From NCBI GenBank assembly GCA_003155135.1, contig PMFN01000028.1, positions 1 to 64,000 of the forward strand: DNA of 64,000 nt, given 5' to 3'. The stretch's first letter is position 1. Each line of letters starts with the position of its first letter. This DNA comes from Acidimicrobiaceae bacterium (GTDB taxonomy: Bacteria > Actinomycetota > Acidimicrobiia > Acidimicrobiales > RAAP-2). A program made the translations under genes and the position numbers. Below the pieces are notes generated by a model. It was not told the DNA's origin, made no database searches, and saw only the letters and a program-made list of their open reading frames with translations. Of the stretch, positions 53,371-61,897 are shown one piece after another.

Positions 53371-53483
53371 CCTGCGTCCAAAGGGCTGCACCGCTCACCC
53401 GCCGACGCCGATAGCCTCCCTCTCGCCGCCAAGGTGGCGACCGAAAACCACGGGGCCGCGGCCCCCGACCATGAGGAGCAACC

Positions 53484-53885
53484 GTGTCCGACACCCTCTC
53501 CGAGAAAGCCCGAGCGCTCCTGGCCCGCCCCGTGCTGGCCAGCCTCGCCACCATCTCGGCCGACGGCAGCCCGCAGATCACCCCGCTGTGGATCGACGTC
53601 GACGGCGACGATCTGCTCGTGAACACCGCTGAAGGCCGCCGCAAGGCCCGTAACATGCACCACAACCCCCACGTTGCCGTCTCGGTGGTGGACCCCGATG
53701 ATCCCTACAACGTGGTCGCCGTGCGCGGCACGGTCATCGACATGACCCACGAGGGTGCCGACGCGGATATCGACCGCCTCGCCAAGAAGTACCTGGGCGT
53801 CGACGAGTACCCGATGCGCACCGAGGGTGAGGTGCGCGTGACGGTGCGGATCAGGACGGACCGCATCTCCATGCAGGCCGGCTGA
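53484..53885 (+). CDS. PPOX-class flavin/F420-dependent protein
   Basis: 133 residues with the split-barrel fold. FxxPxLASLATISADGSPQITPLWI, then LLVNTAEGRRKARNMHHNPH and VAVSVVDPDDPYNVVAVRG, define the actinobacterial FDOR-B/PPOX group, which binds F420 or FMN/haem. GAGGAGCAACC precedes the GTG. It stands alone between the kinase and a convergent gene. Substrates are unknown. Confidence 0.85.
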   Translation: MSDTLSEKARALLARPVLASLATISADGSPQITPLWIDVDGDDLLVNTAEGRRKARNMHHNPHVAVSVVDPDDPYNVVAVRGTVIDMTHEGADADIDRLAKKYLGVDEYPMRTEGEVRVTVRIRTDRISMQAG

Positions 53886-53894
53886 GACCGCACC

Positions 53895-54713
53895 TCAGCG
53901 AGCCGCCAGCCGCTCGAGCAGCCCCAGGTCCGGAAGTGCGGCGTGCTCGTCGGGCCACCCGAGACGCCAGATGATCCCGTCAGCTTGGGGCCGCCCGGCC
54001 ACGGCTGCGGCGGGTGGGCCCCGCCAGAGCAGCTGCGGCGGTGCCGTTGCACCCAGCACGGCCATCGCCGTGGTGCGCTCGTCACGCAGCACAGCGAGGG
54101 CCTCTGGTGCCACGTCGGCGACCCAGGCGGCGACGGCCGCGCCACACTCCCTTGCCACCTCGTCGGCGGCCAGGGCACCGAGGCCGCCCTCGGGCAGCGC
54201 CACCATGATCGGGGGGCCTCCCGGCTGGTCCGGCCCGGGCCGGTTCGGGGCGTCGTGGAGGGCGAAGTGCACACCGGAGAAACTCGCGGGCCTACCCGAG
54301 AAGAGCCGGGAGAGGACGACCGCCGCCTCGGCGAGCATGCCCGGCTCCCCCTCAATGCAGACCGCCGCCCGTCCCCCGCTGACCACGTCGAGCGTCGTGA
54401 GGTCACGGGCGAGCACGCTCGGGTTGCGGCCGTCGGGCAGGGTGGCCACCACGCCGAGGACCAAGGTGCGCGTGACCTCGCTCAGCGCGCCGGCAAGGGT
54501 GAGTGGGTCAAGAGCGCGCGCGACCTGTGCGCCGCGCAACCACAGGGTGTCGAGACCTGCCGCTTCGGCGTCGGCCGCGAACGCTGCGAGTCGCTCGAAG
54601 CCGGCGCCCGCGGGGAACGGGCCGACCTCGATGCCGACGCCACCGAGGCGCCCTCGTGTGCCGTGCTGCGCGCTGGTCGTGCTCGTTTCGCCCGACGGTG
54701 CGACCGGGGTCAC
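53895..54713 (-). CDS. LLM-class luciferase-like protein
   Basis: 272 residues of a divergent bacterial-luciferase-like barrel. FAADAEAAGLDTLWLRGAQ, then RTLVLGVVATLPDGRNPSVL, ARDLTTLDVVSGGRAAVCIE and a C-terminal half with less similarity. Some signature residues are replaced, for example no clear GWGxxE. A Pro/Ala-rich insertion is near 165. The GTG overlaps the SPFH stop by 4 bp. F420 or FMN binding is possible but not certain. Confidence 0.65.
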   Translation of the reverse strand: MTPVAPSGETSTTSAQHGTRGRLGGVGIEVGPFPAGAGFERLAAFAADAEAAGLDTLWLRGAQVARALDPLTLAGALSEVTRTLVLGVVATLPDGRNPSVLARDLTTLDVVSGGRAAVCIEGEPGMLAEAAVVLSRLFSGRPASFSGVHFALHDAPNRPGPDQPGGPPIMVALPEGGLGALAADEVARECGAAVAAWVADVAPEALAVLRDERTTAMAVLGATAPPQLLWRGPPAAAVAGRPQADGIIWRLGWPDEHAALPDLGLLERLAAR

Positions 54714-55735
54714 CGAGAGGTGATGCCGCCGTTCTTCTCGGGCCCGCCCGAACCGTTGGTGACCGCGGCGGGCACGGCGTCCTCGCTGCGCCCGAGCGCG
54801 TCGACCAGCACCTGGGCGGCGCCTACGAGGCCTGCGGCCTCGTAGGGGACGACCACCTTCGAGTTGGGCGCACTGGCCAGGTCCTGGAGGGCCCGCAGCT
54901 GGAGCACGGCCAGGGTGTTGGGGTTGATGGTGGCCTTGTCGATGGCGCTCAGTGCCAGCTGCTCGCCTTCACCGCGCAGCTGGCGGGCCGCCTTCTCACC
55001 GGAGGCCTGGAGCTCGAGCGACTGGCGCTGGGCCTCGGCCTGGAGGATGACCGCCTGCTTGGCGCCCTCGGCCTCGAGGACGGCCGCCTGCTTGCGGCCC
55101 TGTGCGCTGTTGATGGCCGCCTGCTGCTGGCCCTCGGAGGTGAGGATGGCCGCGCGCTTGTGCTGCTCGGCCTCCTTCTGCTCGGACATGGCCTGGAGCA
55201 CGTTGGTCGGGGGGGTGATGTCGAGGATCTCGATGCGGTTGAGCCGCACCCCCCACTTCATCGTGGCGTCGGCCATGTGCTCCTGCATGCGGGTGTTGAT
55301 GGTGTTGCGCTCGGAGAGGGACTGGTCGAGGGTCATCTCGCCGAAGACCGCCCGCAGTGCGGTGCGCGACAACTGGTCGACGGCGAGTTGGAAGTCGTTG
55401 ATCTCGAAGAGGGCCGACTTCACGTCGATCACCTGGCAGAAGATCGTGGCCGAGACCCGCAACGCCACGTTGTCCTTGGTGATGACCGACTGCTGGTCAC
55501 CGGTCATCGGGAACTCGCGCATGTCGACCTTTTCCATGCGGTCGGCGAAGGGCAAGAGGATGGACATGCCGGGCTGGCGGATCGACCGGAACTCCCCGAA
55601 GCGCTTCACCACCCCGACGTAGCCCTGCTGGACGATGCGCAGGGCCCGGAGCAAGAAGTACCCGACGACGCCAACGGCGACGACGCCGATGATCACCCCT
55701 GCCACTACCCCGTCATATGCGCTGGCGATGATCAT
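54710..55735 (-). CDS. SPFH/Band 7 (stomatin-like) membrane protein
   Basis: 341 residues. One N-terminal helix (about 8-29) anchors it, then the SPFH domain: RIVQQGYVGVVKRFGEFRSI, PGMSILLPFADRMEKVDMRE, VSATIFCQVIDVKSALFEI. RTALRAVFGEMTLDQSLSER and a long Ala/Glu/Gln-rich coiled coil (about 190-290) follow. This matches QmcA/HflK-like oligomeric scaffolds of membrane microdomains. The ATG at 55735 has GGAG 6 nt upstream. The NfeD-like partner is 34 bp upstream. Confidence 0.9.
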   Translation of the reverse strand: MIIASAYDGVVAGVIIGVVAVGVVGYFLLRALRIVQQGYVGVVKRFGEFRSIRQPGMSILLPFADRMEKVDMREFPMTGDQQSVITKDNVALRVSATIFCQVIDVKSALFEINDFQLAVDQLSRTALRAVFGEMTLDQSLSERNTINTRMQEHMADATMKWGVRLNRIEILDITPPTNVLQAMSEQKEAEQHKRAAILTSEGQQQAAINSAQGRKQAAVLEAEGAKQAVILQAEAQRQSLELQASGEKAARQLRGEGEQLALSAIDKATINPNTLAVLQLRALQDLASAPNSKVVVPYEAAGLVGAAQVLVDALGRSEDAVPAAVTNGSGGPEKNGGITSR

Positions 55736-55769
55736 CTGCACTCCTTCGTTCAGTTGCCCGTGGCGTTCG

Positions 55770-55982
55770 TCATGGAGAGTCGGTCGGGAAGACGACGAGG
55801 AGGCCGCGCTCGATGTCGGCGACCACCACCTCGCTCCCCGGGTCGATGGTGAGTGAGGGGTCGAGGGGGATGGCGAGCCAATCCTCGCCACGGGCGCGCA
55901 CGCTGCCCGGCACCCGTGCGCCGCGGATCTCTTTGGTGACGAAGGCGGTCTCGCCGATCATCCCCTGCACTCCGTTGAGCAC
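55770..55982 (-). CDS. Short NfeD-like OB-fold protein
   Basis: 70 residues resembling only the C-terminal OB domain of NfeD: VLNGVQGMIGETAFVTKEIR, WLAIPLDPSLTIDPGSEVVV and ADIERGLLVVFPTDSP. No membrane or protease domain is encoded. The GTG at 55982 has a strong GGAGGCGG upstream; ATGs at 56009 and 55934 are alternatives. NfeD proteins pair with stomatins, and the SPFH gene is next, so the pair is functional by context. Confidence 0.75.
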   Translation of the reverse strand: MLNGVQGMIGETAFVTKEIRGARVPGSVRARGEDWLAIPLDPSLTIDPGSEVVVADIERGLLVVFPTDSP

Positions 55983-56094
55983 GATCCGCCTCCTTCCCTC
56001 GCCAGGCACCGAGCGCTCGGGCCCGGCCCCATCTCTTACTCTATGAGCCTGGCGCCAGGTTCGACGAACGAATCTGGCACAGGGGCGAATTCCC

Positions 56095-56388
56095 CTAGAG
56101 CTCGGCCTCGGGGAGCCGTTCGACGTTCACGTCGCGGAAGGTCACGACGCGCACCGAGGGGACGAAGCGGGCGGGGCGGTACATGTCCCAGACCCACGCG
56201 TCGCGCAGCTCAAGCTCGACGCAGGCCGGCTGGGTGTCCGATCGCACGGTGAGGGCGACCTCGTTGGCCAGGTAGAAGCGTCGCTCGGTCTCGACGACGT
56301 AGGAGAACATCGAGAGCACCGCTCGGTACTCCTGGACGAGTGCCAGCTCGATCTCTGCCTCATAGCGCTCGAGCTCTTCTTCACTCAT
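56095..56388 (-). CDS. DUF2469 family protein
   Basis: 97 residues. LERYEAEIELALVQEYRAVL, SMFSYVVETERRFYLANEV and DAWVWDMYRPARFVPSVRVV are conserved in actinobacterial DUF2469. Its role is unknown. It usually sits near rnhB and rplS. Here it follows rplS without lepB or rnhB between. Gene start at ATG 56388. Confidence 0.88.
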   Translation of the reverse strand: MSEEELERYEAEIELALVQEYRAVLSMFSYVVETERRFYLANEVALTVRSDTQPACVELELRDAWVWDMYRPARFVPSVRVVTFRDVNVERLPEAEL

Positions 56389-56445
56389 GACGTACCCCGG
56401 TACCCGTCGAGGCGGTGCGGGGCCGGCATGGCACCGGCACCCTGC

Positions 56446-56799
56446 TCACGAACGTGGCGTCCGGCGCTCCTTGATCTTGGCCGCCTTGCCGGAGCGCTCA
56501 CGCAGGTAGTACAGCTTGGCGCGGCGGACGTCGCCCAGCGTGGCGACTTCGATCTTCGCGATGGTCGGCGAGTGGACCGGGAACGTGCGCTCCACGCCCA
56601 CGCCGAAGCTGACCTTGCGGACCGTGAAGGTCTCGGTCACGCCGCCGTGCTGGCGGCGGATGACCACGCCCTGAAAGACCTGGACGCGCTCGCGGGTGCC
56701 TTCGACGACGCGCACGTGCACCTTGACGGTGTCACCGGGGCGGAAGTCGGGAATGTCGTCGCGCAGGGAGTCGCGGTCGATGATTTCGGTGGGATGCAT
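56446..56799 (-). CDS. rplS: 50S ribosomal protein L19
   Basis: 117 residues. [58 protein letters not shown] and [20 protein letters not shown] match L19, which sits at the 30S-50S interface. The gene follows trmD by 12 bp in the conserved order rpsP-(KH)-rimM-trmD-rplS. Confidence 0.97.
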   Translation of the reverse strand: MHPTEIIDRDSLRDDIPDFRPGDTVKVHVRVVEGTRERVQVFQGVVIRRQHGGVTETFTVRKVSFGVGVERTFPVHSPTIAKIEVATLGDVRRAKLYYLRERSGKAAKIKERRTPRS

Positions 56800-56811
56800 G
56801 GGATGCGCGCC

Positions 56812-57600
56812 TCAACTCTGACGGGATTTGCCGGACTCAACATCGTAGCCGTGCCGGGCGAGGACCTCCACCTCACCCTGCTCGAGGAGGAGGAGCACCT
56901 CCTCGGGCCCGAGCCCCCCACGGGCAGCGACCAGGTCGGGACGGCGCTCGAGCGTGCGCACGAGCGTCTGCGCAGCCCGCCAGCGGGCCACCTTGGCGTG
57001 GTCGCCCGAGCGCAGGACCTCGGGGACCCCCCAGCCCCGGAACTCGGCGGGCCTCGTGTACTGCGGGTACTCGAGCAGCCCGTCGGCGAAGCTCTCCTCG
57101 GTGACTGACGCCTCGTTGCCGAGGACCGAGGGCACCAGGCGCGTGACCGCCTCGATCACGACGAGGGCCGCGGCCTCACCGCCGGCCAGGACGAAATCGC
57201 CGATGGAGAGCTCCCCGTCGACCAGGTGGTCGCCCACCCGCTGGTCGACGCCCTCATAGCGCCCGCACAGGAGGGAGAAGCCCTCGAGCCCTGCGAGCTC
57301 GCGGGCGACCCCCTGGTCGAAGGGGCGCCCACCGGGGGTGAGGAAGAAGAGCGGCCGGGGTAGGCCCTCGGTCGAGGTCACCTGCTCGACGGCGGCGAAG
57401 AGGGGCTCGGGCATCAGCACCATGCCCGCTCCCCCGCCGAACGGCGCGTCGTCGACGGTCCGCCTGGCGTCGCTCGCACCGTCGCGCAGGTCGTGGGCCC
57501 GCAGGTCGAGGAGCGCCGCCTCACGGGCCCGGCCGAGCAGGCTGGCCCGTGAGAAGCCCTCGATCAGCTCGGGGAAGAGGGTGAAGACGTCGATGCGCAT
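56812..57600 (-). CDS. trmD: tRNA (guanine-N1)-methyltransferase
   Basis: Methylates G37 of tRNAs with G36 to prevent frameshifting. 262 residues. MRIDVFTLFPELIEGF, RTVDDAPFGGGAGMVLMPEP, LLCGRYEGVDQRVGDHLVDG, ELSIGDFVLAGGEAAALVVI and the C-terminal DGLLEYPQYTRP with PEVLRSGDHAKVARWR are all family blocks. The SAM-binding deep knot is complete. Starts at ATG 57600, 4 bp after rimM. Confidence 0.97.
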   Translation of the reverse strand: MRIDVFTLFPELIEGFSRASLLGRAREAALLDLRAHDLRDGASDARRTVDDAPFGGGAGMVLMPEPLFAAVEQVTSTEGLPRPLFFLTPGGRPFDQGVARELAGLEGFSLLCGRYEGVDQRVGDHLVDGELSIGDFVLAGGEAAALVVIEAVTRLVPSVLGNEASVTEESFADGLLEYPQYTRPAEFRGWGVPEVLRSGDHAKVARWRAAQTLVRTLERRPDLVAARGGLGPEEVLLLLEQGEVEVLARHGYDVESGKSRQS

Positions 57601-57604
57601 GGCG

Positions 57605-58057
57605 TCAGTCGAAGAGGCCGTCGGGGATGTCGACGATGATGCGCGCGCCGCTCGTGTGCTCGACCACGAAGCGCAGCGGGACGAGACGTCCGCCGTCGAG
57701 AACGAGGAGGTCGCTCGCCGGGTTGGCCTCGACCGCCTCGACCACGCCGAGCACCGCGCCGGCCGTGTCGACGACCTCGGCGCCGAGCAGCTCGTGCACG
57801 AAGATGACCCCGTCCACCTCGGTGGCCACGGCGCGCAGCGCCGTGCCGCGCAGCGCCTCGGCGCCGTGGCGGTCGGTGACGCCCTCGAAGAAGACGAGGT
57901 GGCGGCCCTGGTGGGGGCGCGAGCGCTGCACCACGAGGCGGCCGCCGTCGGTTTCGAGGACCGAGCCGGGGGCGAGCCGCTCGGTGATGGGCGACCAGAG
58001 GTCGACGACCACCTCACCGGCCAGGCCGTGCGCCTTCAGCACCCGCCCCACGTCCAA
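57605..58057 (-). CDS. rimM: Ribosome maturation factor RimM
   Basis: 150 residues. DVGRVLKAHGLAGEVVVDLW opens the N-terminal barrel and a PRC-barrel follows (DGVIFVHELLGAEVVDTAGA, LGVVEAVEANPASDLLVL). RimM helps assemble the 30S head around S19. The start is TTG at 58057, with no better codon near; the first residues of homologues would be L-L-D/E-V-G-R. Confidence 0.93.
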   Translation of the reverse strand: MDVGRVLKAHGLAGEVVVDLWSPITERLAPGSVLETDGGRLVVQRSRPHQGRHLVFFEGVTDRHGAEALRGTALRAVATEVDGVIFVHELLGAEVVDTAGAVLGVVEAVEANPASDLLVLDGGRLVPLRFVVEHTSGARIIVDIPDGLFD

Positions 58058-58103
58058 CAGGGGCTGGAGGGGTTCTCCGCTCAGTGCGCCGTTGCTCCTT
58101 GGA

Positions 58104-58526
58104 TCAGTCGTCGACGATGTCGACGCTGGTCTGGACGCCGTCGCGCGCCCCCGCCACCCCGACCAGGGTGCGGATGGCCTGGGCGGTGCGGCCGCGCCGG
58201 CCGATCACGCGGCCCATGTCCTCGGGGGCCACGTGCAGGCGCAGCCGGACGCTGCCCTGACGTGCCTCGGTGTGGACCACGACCGACTCGGGCTCGTTCG
58301 CCAAGGATCGGGCCAGGTAGCCGAGCACCGCTGTCGGGGTGCCGCCCTCGGAGCGGTTCGCGCCCTCCGCCGCGTCGATCTCGTCGTCATCGTCGAGGTC
58401 CTCTTCGATGACGGCGTTGACGTCGCCGTCTTCGTAGTCGTCGATCTCGTTCACGTCGTCGTCGGCGTAGTCGTCCTCGACCACGTTGACGTCACCCTCG
58501 ACGTAGCCCTCGCCCTCGACGCTCAC
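58104..58526 (-). CDS. khpA: KH-domain RNA-binding protein (KhpA-like) with acidic N-terminal extension
   Basis: 140 residues. 66-140 is a KhpA-like single KH domain: [39 protein letters not shown] (the GxxG loop as GRRG at 109-112), [14 protein letters not shown]. Residues 1-55 are extra and contain about 26 Asp/Glu and no Lys/Arg, with three spaced DVN motifs. KhpA usually is 75-80 residues. The GTG overlaps the rpsP stop (GTGA), confirming it. The extension could tune RNA or ribosome contacts. Confidence 0.88.
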   Translation of the reverse strand: MSVEGEGYVEGDVNVVEDDYADDDVNEIDDYEDGDVNAVIEEDLDDDDEIDAAEGANRSEGGTPTAVLGYLARSLANEPESVVVHTEARQGSVRLRLHVAPEDMGRVIGRRGRTAQAIRTLVGVAGARDGVQTSVDIVDD

Positions 58527-58807
58527 TTGGCCTTCGCCGCCGTGAACTCGTCCCAGGCACCCGAGGTCTTGAGCAGCTTCTCGACGCGCTCGGTCGGCTG
58601 GGCCCCCTGCGAGAGCCACTTGAGCGCCTTGGCGTTGTCGATCAGCACAACGGCGTCGGGCTCGGCGGTCGAGCGCCCACGGGGGGCGTAGGTGCCCAGG
58701 ATCTCGAGAAAGCGGCCGTCACGCGGGGAGCGGCTGTCCGCCGCCACGACCCGGTAGGTCGGTTGCTTCTTCTTGCCCATCCGCACCAGGCGGAGCTTGA
58801 CTGCCAC
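58523..58807 (-). CDS. rpsP: 30S ribosomal protein S16
   Basis: 94 residues. [40 protein letters not shown] and [20 protein letters not shown] are diagnostic. GTG at 58807, with AGGAAAGAG upstream, is the family start. It overlaps the KH gene and begins the 3-gene unit rpsP-KH-rimM. Confidence 0.96.
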   Translation of the reverse strand: MAVKLRLVRMGKKKQPTYRVVAADSRSPRDGRFLEILGTYAPRGRSTAEPDAVVLIDNAKALKWLSQGAQPTERVEKLLKTSGAWDEFTAAKAK

Positions 58808-58960
58808 GAGCTCTTTCCTCCATTGTTCTCTTGCCACCGGCGTGGCTGAAGTCCTCTGCCACACGGTGGCGGCATCTATTCTCGCAGGTCTGAGCGACCC
58901 CGCGGCCACGGGGGTGCGAGACGTCCGCTCTGCTCGGCGGCTCGGGCCTCGCCGCCCAGC

Positions 58961-60514
58961 TCAGCGGGGCTTGGGCGGGGTCACCCGCCCGCCCTTTTTC
59001 TTCTTCTTGCCCGAGCCCTTCGCACCCTTGGTGCCGCCATGGGAGACGGCCGGGGCGCCGAGCCCGGGAAAGGCGCCCGCCCCCGGGCCTGAGGGCGCCG
59101 ACGCCAGCAGCTCCGAGAGGCTCGAGTCGGCCCCGGGCATCGAGCCGGGGGAAAGGCCCGCCATCGCGCCCCTGCGGCCGCCCAGCATCCCGCCGAGCTT
59201 GCCGAGGCCGCCGGCCTGGGCCATCGCCCCGCCGCCGAAGCCCTTCATCATCTTCTGCATCTCTTTGAACTGCTTGAGCAGCTGGTTGACGTCCCCGGTG
59301 CTCGAGCCGCTGCCCCTGGCGATCCGGGCGCGCCGCGAACCGTCGATGAGCGTCGGGTCGGCACGCTCGGCGGGGGTCATCGACCGCACGATGGCCTCCA
59401 CCCGGCCGATCTCGCGGTCGTCGATCTGGTCGGCCGCCTGGCGCATCTCCTTCGACATCCCCGGCAGGAGCTTCATGACCCCACCGAGGGACCCGAGCTT
59501 TCGGACCTGCTGGAGCTGGGCCAAGAAGTCGTCGAAGGTGAAGCGGCCCTCGAGGAGCCGTCCCGCCGAGCTGGCGACCGCGTCGGCGTCCATAGTCCGC
59601 TCGGCCTGCTCGATCAGACTCAGCACGTCGCCCATGCCGAGGATCCGGTCGGCCATGCGGTCAGGGTGGAAGAGGTCGAAGTCCGCGAGCTTCTCGCCGG
59701 TCGAGGCGAAGACGATCGGGCGCCCGACGACCTCCTTCACGCTGAGGGCGGCCCCACCGCGGGCGTCGCCGTCGAGCTTGGTCAAGATGACGCCGTCGAG
59801 GGCGAGGGTGGCGTGGAAGGCGTTGGCGGTCGCCACCGCGTCCTGCCCGGTCATGGCGTCGATGACCAAGAACGTGTAGTGCGGAGCGGTCGCCTCGGAG
59901 ATCTGGCGGACCTCGGCCATCAGCTCCGCGTCGATGGCCAGGCGACCGGCGGTGTCGATGATGCAGACGTCGCGCCCCAGGCGGACCGCTTCGTCGACCC
60001 CGGCCTTGGCCGTTGCCACGGGGTCACCGGGTTGGCTGAAGACGGTGACGCCGGCCTGGGAACCGAGGACGCGCAACTGCTCGACGGCGGCAGGGCGCTG
60101 GAGGTCGGCGGCGACCAGGAGCGGGTTGCGCCCCTGCCCCTTCCACCACTGGGCGAGCTTGGCCGCCGTCGTGGTCTTGCCCGAGCCCTGCAGTCCCGCG
60201 AGCAGCACGACGGTCGGGGGGCGCGAGGCGTAGGTGAGCTTGAGCGTCTCGCCGCCGAGGATCGAGACGAGCTCCTCGTGGACGGCCTTGATGACCTGCT
60301 GGCCAGGGCTCAGGCTCTTGGAGAGCGCCTCACCCGAGCAGCGCTCGCGCACCGCTGCCACGAAGCCGCGCACCACGCCGAGCTCGACGTCGGCCTCGAG
60401 CAGGGCGGTGCGGATCTCGGCGAGTGCCTCGTCGAGGTCGGCGTCGGTGAGCCGGCCCCGGGAGCGCAGGCGCCCGGCGATGCGCTCGAGACGGTCGGAA
60501 AGTGCATCGAACAT
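58961..60514 (-). CDS. ffh: Signal recognition particle protein Ffh
   Basis: SRP54 GTPase that targets membrane proteins cotranslationally. 517 residues. The N domain is followed by G1 GLQGSGKTTTAAKLA, DTAGRLAIDAELM (G3), and TKLDGDARGGAALSVKEV (G4). The M domain has the Met-rich GVMKLLPGMSKEMRQAADQI and RARIARGSGSSTGDVNQLLKQF, which binds SRP RNA. The C-terminal tail is Gly/Met-rich and ends in a Lys run. SRP RNA is not in the window. Confidence 0.97.
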   Translation of the reverse strand: MFDALSDRLERIAGRLRSRGRLTDADLDEALAEIRTALLEADVELGVVRGFVAAVRERCSGEALSKSLSPGQQVIKAVHEELVSILGGETLKLTYASRPPTVVLLAGLQGSGKTTTAAKLAQWWKGQGRNPLLVAADLQRPAAVEQLRVLGSQAGVTVFSQPGDPVATAKAGVDEAVRLGRDVCIIDTAGRLAIDAELMAEVRQISEATAPHYTFLVIDAMTGQDAVATANAFHATLALDGVILTKLDGDARGGAALSVKEVVGRPIVFASTGEKLADFDLFHPDRMADRILGMGDVLSLIEQAERTMDADAVASSAGRLLEGRFTFDDFLAQLQQVRKLGSLGGVMKLLPGMSKEMRQAADQIDDREIGRVEAIVRSMTPAERADPTLIDGSRRARIARGSGSSTGDVNQLLKQFKEMQKMMKGFGGGAMAQAGGLGKLGGMLGGRRGAMAGLSPGSMPGADSSLSELLASAPSGPGAGAFPGLGAPAVSHGGTKGAKGSGKKKKKGGRVTPPKPR

Positions 60515-60609
60515 TGAGCGCTCAGGCTACCGGACGCCGGGCCGTGCCCGGCCGGCGCGCCGGTCCTGCGCCGGAGCCGTGCGGGCCCGCGGGCGCCGCA
60601 GCGGCGGGC

Positions 60610-61860
60610 TCAGGCGTCGAGCAGGGCGTCGACGAATGCCTGGGGGTCGAAGGCGACGAGGTCGTCGGGGCCCTCCCCCAGTCCGACGAGCTTCACGGGG
60701 ATCCCGAGCTCGCGCTGGATGGCGATCACCACGCCGCCCTTGGCGGTCCCGTCGAGTTTGGTGAGCACCACACCCGTGACGTCGACGGCCTCGGTGAACT
60801 GGCGCGCCTGCACCAGCCCGTTCTGGCCGGTGGTGGCGTCGAGGACGAGCAGGACCTCGCTCACCACGCCGGGCGGTCGGTCTGCGACCCGGCGGATCTT
60901 CTTCAGCTCCTCGACCAGGTTCACCTTCGTGTGCAGGCGCCCGGCGGTGTCGGCCAGCACCAGGTCATTGCCACGCGCCGACGCCCGCTGCACCGCGTCG
61001 AACACGATGGCCGAGGGGTCCCCGCCCTCGGCCCCTCGCACGATCTCTGCTCCCGAGCGCTCCGCCCACTGGGCCAGCTGCTCGCCGGCCGCAGCGCGGA
61101 AGGTGTCGCCGGCGGCGAGCAGCACCGAGCGGCCCTGGGCCGCCTCCTGGCGGGCCACCTTGCCGACCGTCGTGGTCTTGCCCACGCCGTTGACCCCGAC
61201 GAACAGCCAGACGTTGGTGACGTCGGCGGCCTGGTCGAAGTGCAGCTGTCGCCCCGAGCGCACGGCGCCGTCACCGGCGCCCGCCCCTGCGGTCGCTGCG
61301 GCTGCGCCGTCGTGGGCGGGGGCGCCCTCGTGGGCCGCCACCACCGAGCCGAGGTCGCCCTCTGCGACGTAGGTCGCCTCGCCGGGCACCGAGAGGAGCC
61401 GGACGAGGTCCGAGCGAAGGGCGTCGAGGAGCCCGTCGGTGCCCTGGACCTCACGCGCACCCACCCGGCTGCGCAGGTCGGCGAGCAGCGCGTCGGCGGT
61501 GCCGACCCCGACGTCGGCTCGCAGCAGCGCGTCTTCGATCTGCTCCCAGGTCTCGGCGTCGACCGAGCCCCGGCCCCGCACGGCGCGCACCGGCGAGAAG
61601 AGCCCACGGGCTCGGCCCAGCCGTTCCCGGAACCCCGGAGGGGCGACCGGCTCGGCTGCCGGCGCCTCGGCTGCGGGGGCAGGGGCCGGTTCGCGCAGCG
61701 TGTCGGGCGGCGCTCCCGGGGGCCGGGTAAGGGTGCCCGCGCCGGGGGTGCCGGCGCTCGGCTGCTCGGCCGGCGGCCGGCGGCGGGTGCGCAGCGCCAC
61801 CGCGGCGACGACCACGAGGGCCACGACGACCACGGCGACGATGATCCAGATGGCGGCCAT
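60610..61860 (-). CDS. ftsY: SRP receptor FtsY
   Basis: 416 residues. A helix at 5-24 anchors it to the membrane, unlike Gram-negative FtsY, followed by a Pro/Ala-rich linker to about 75. The NG domain has FVGVNGVGKTTTVGKVARQE, LAAGDTFRAAAGEQLAQWAE, LVLADTAGRLHTKVNLVEEL and VVLTKLDGTAKGGVVIAI. A second Ala/Gly-rich insertion (178-198) interrupts the N domain. It lies 37 bp downstream of smc. Confidence 0.96.
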   Translation of the reverse strand: MAAIWIIVAVVVVALVVVAAVALRTRRRPPAEQPSAGTPGAGTLTRPPGAPPDTLREPAPAPAAEAPAAEPVAPPGFRERLGRARGLFSPVRAVRGRGSVDAETWEQIEDALLRADVGVGTADALLADLRSRVGAREVQGTDGLLDALRSDLVRLLSVPGEATYVAEGDLGSVVAAHEGAPAHDGAAAATAGAGAGDGAVRSGRQLHFDQAADVTNVWLFVGVNGVGKTTTVGKVARQEAAQGRSVLLAAGDTFRAAAGEQLAQWAERSGAEIVRGAEGGDPSAIVFDAVQRASARGNDLVLADTAGRLHTKVNLVEELKKIRRVADRPPGVVSEVLLVLDATTGQNGLVQARQFTEAVDVTGVVLTKLDGTAKGGVVIAIQRELGIPVKLVGLGEGPDDLVAFDPQAFVDALLDA

Positions 61861-61897
61861 GAACTGGCCATCCTAATGGGCGGCGCCCGGCGCGCCG

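Noticed and set aside
58863-58960. A small stable RNA (for example SRP RNA) between ffh and rpsP
   Set aside because: The gap is under 160 bp and GC-rich, but I could not fold it into the conserved helix 8 tetraloop region.
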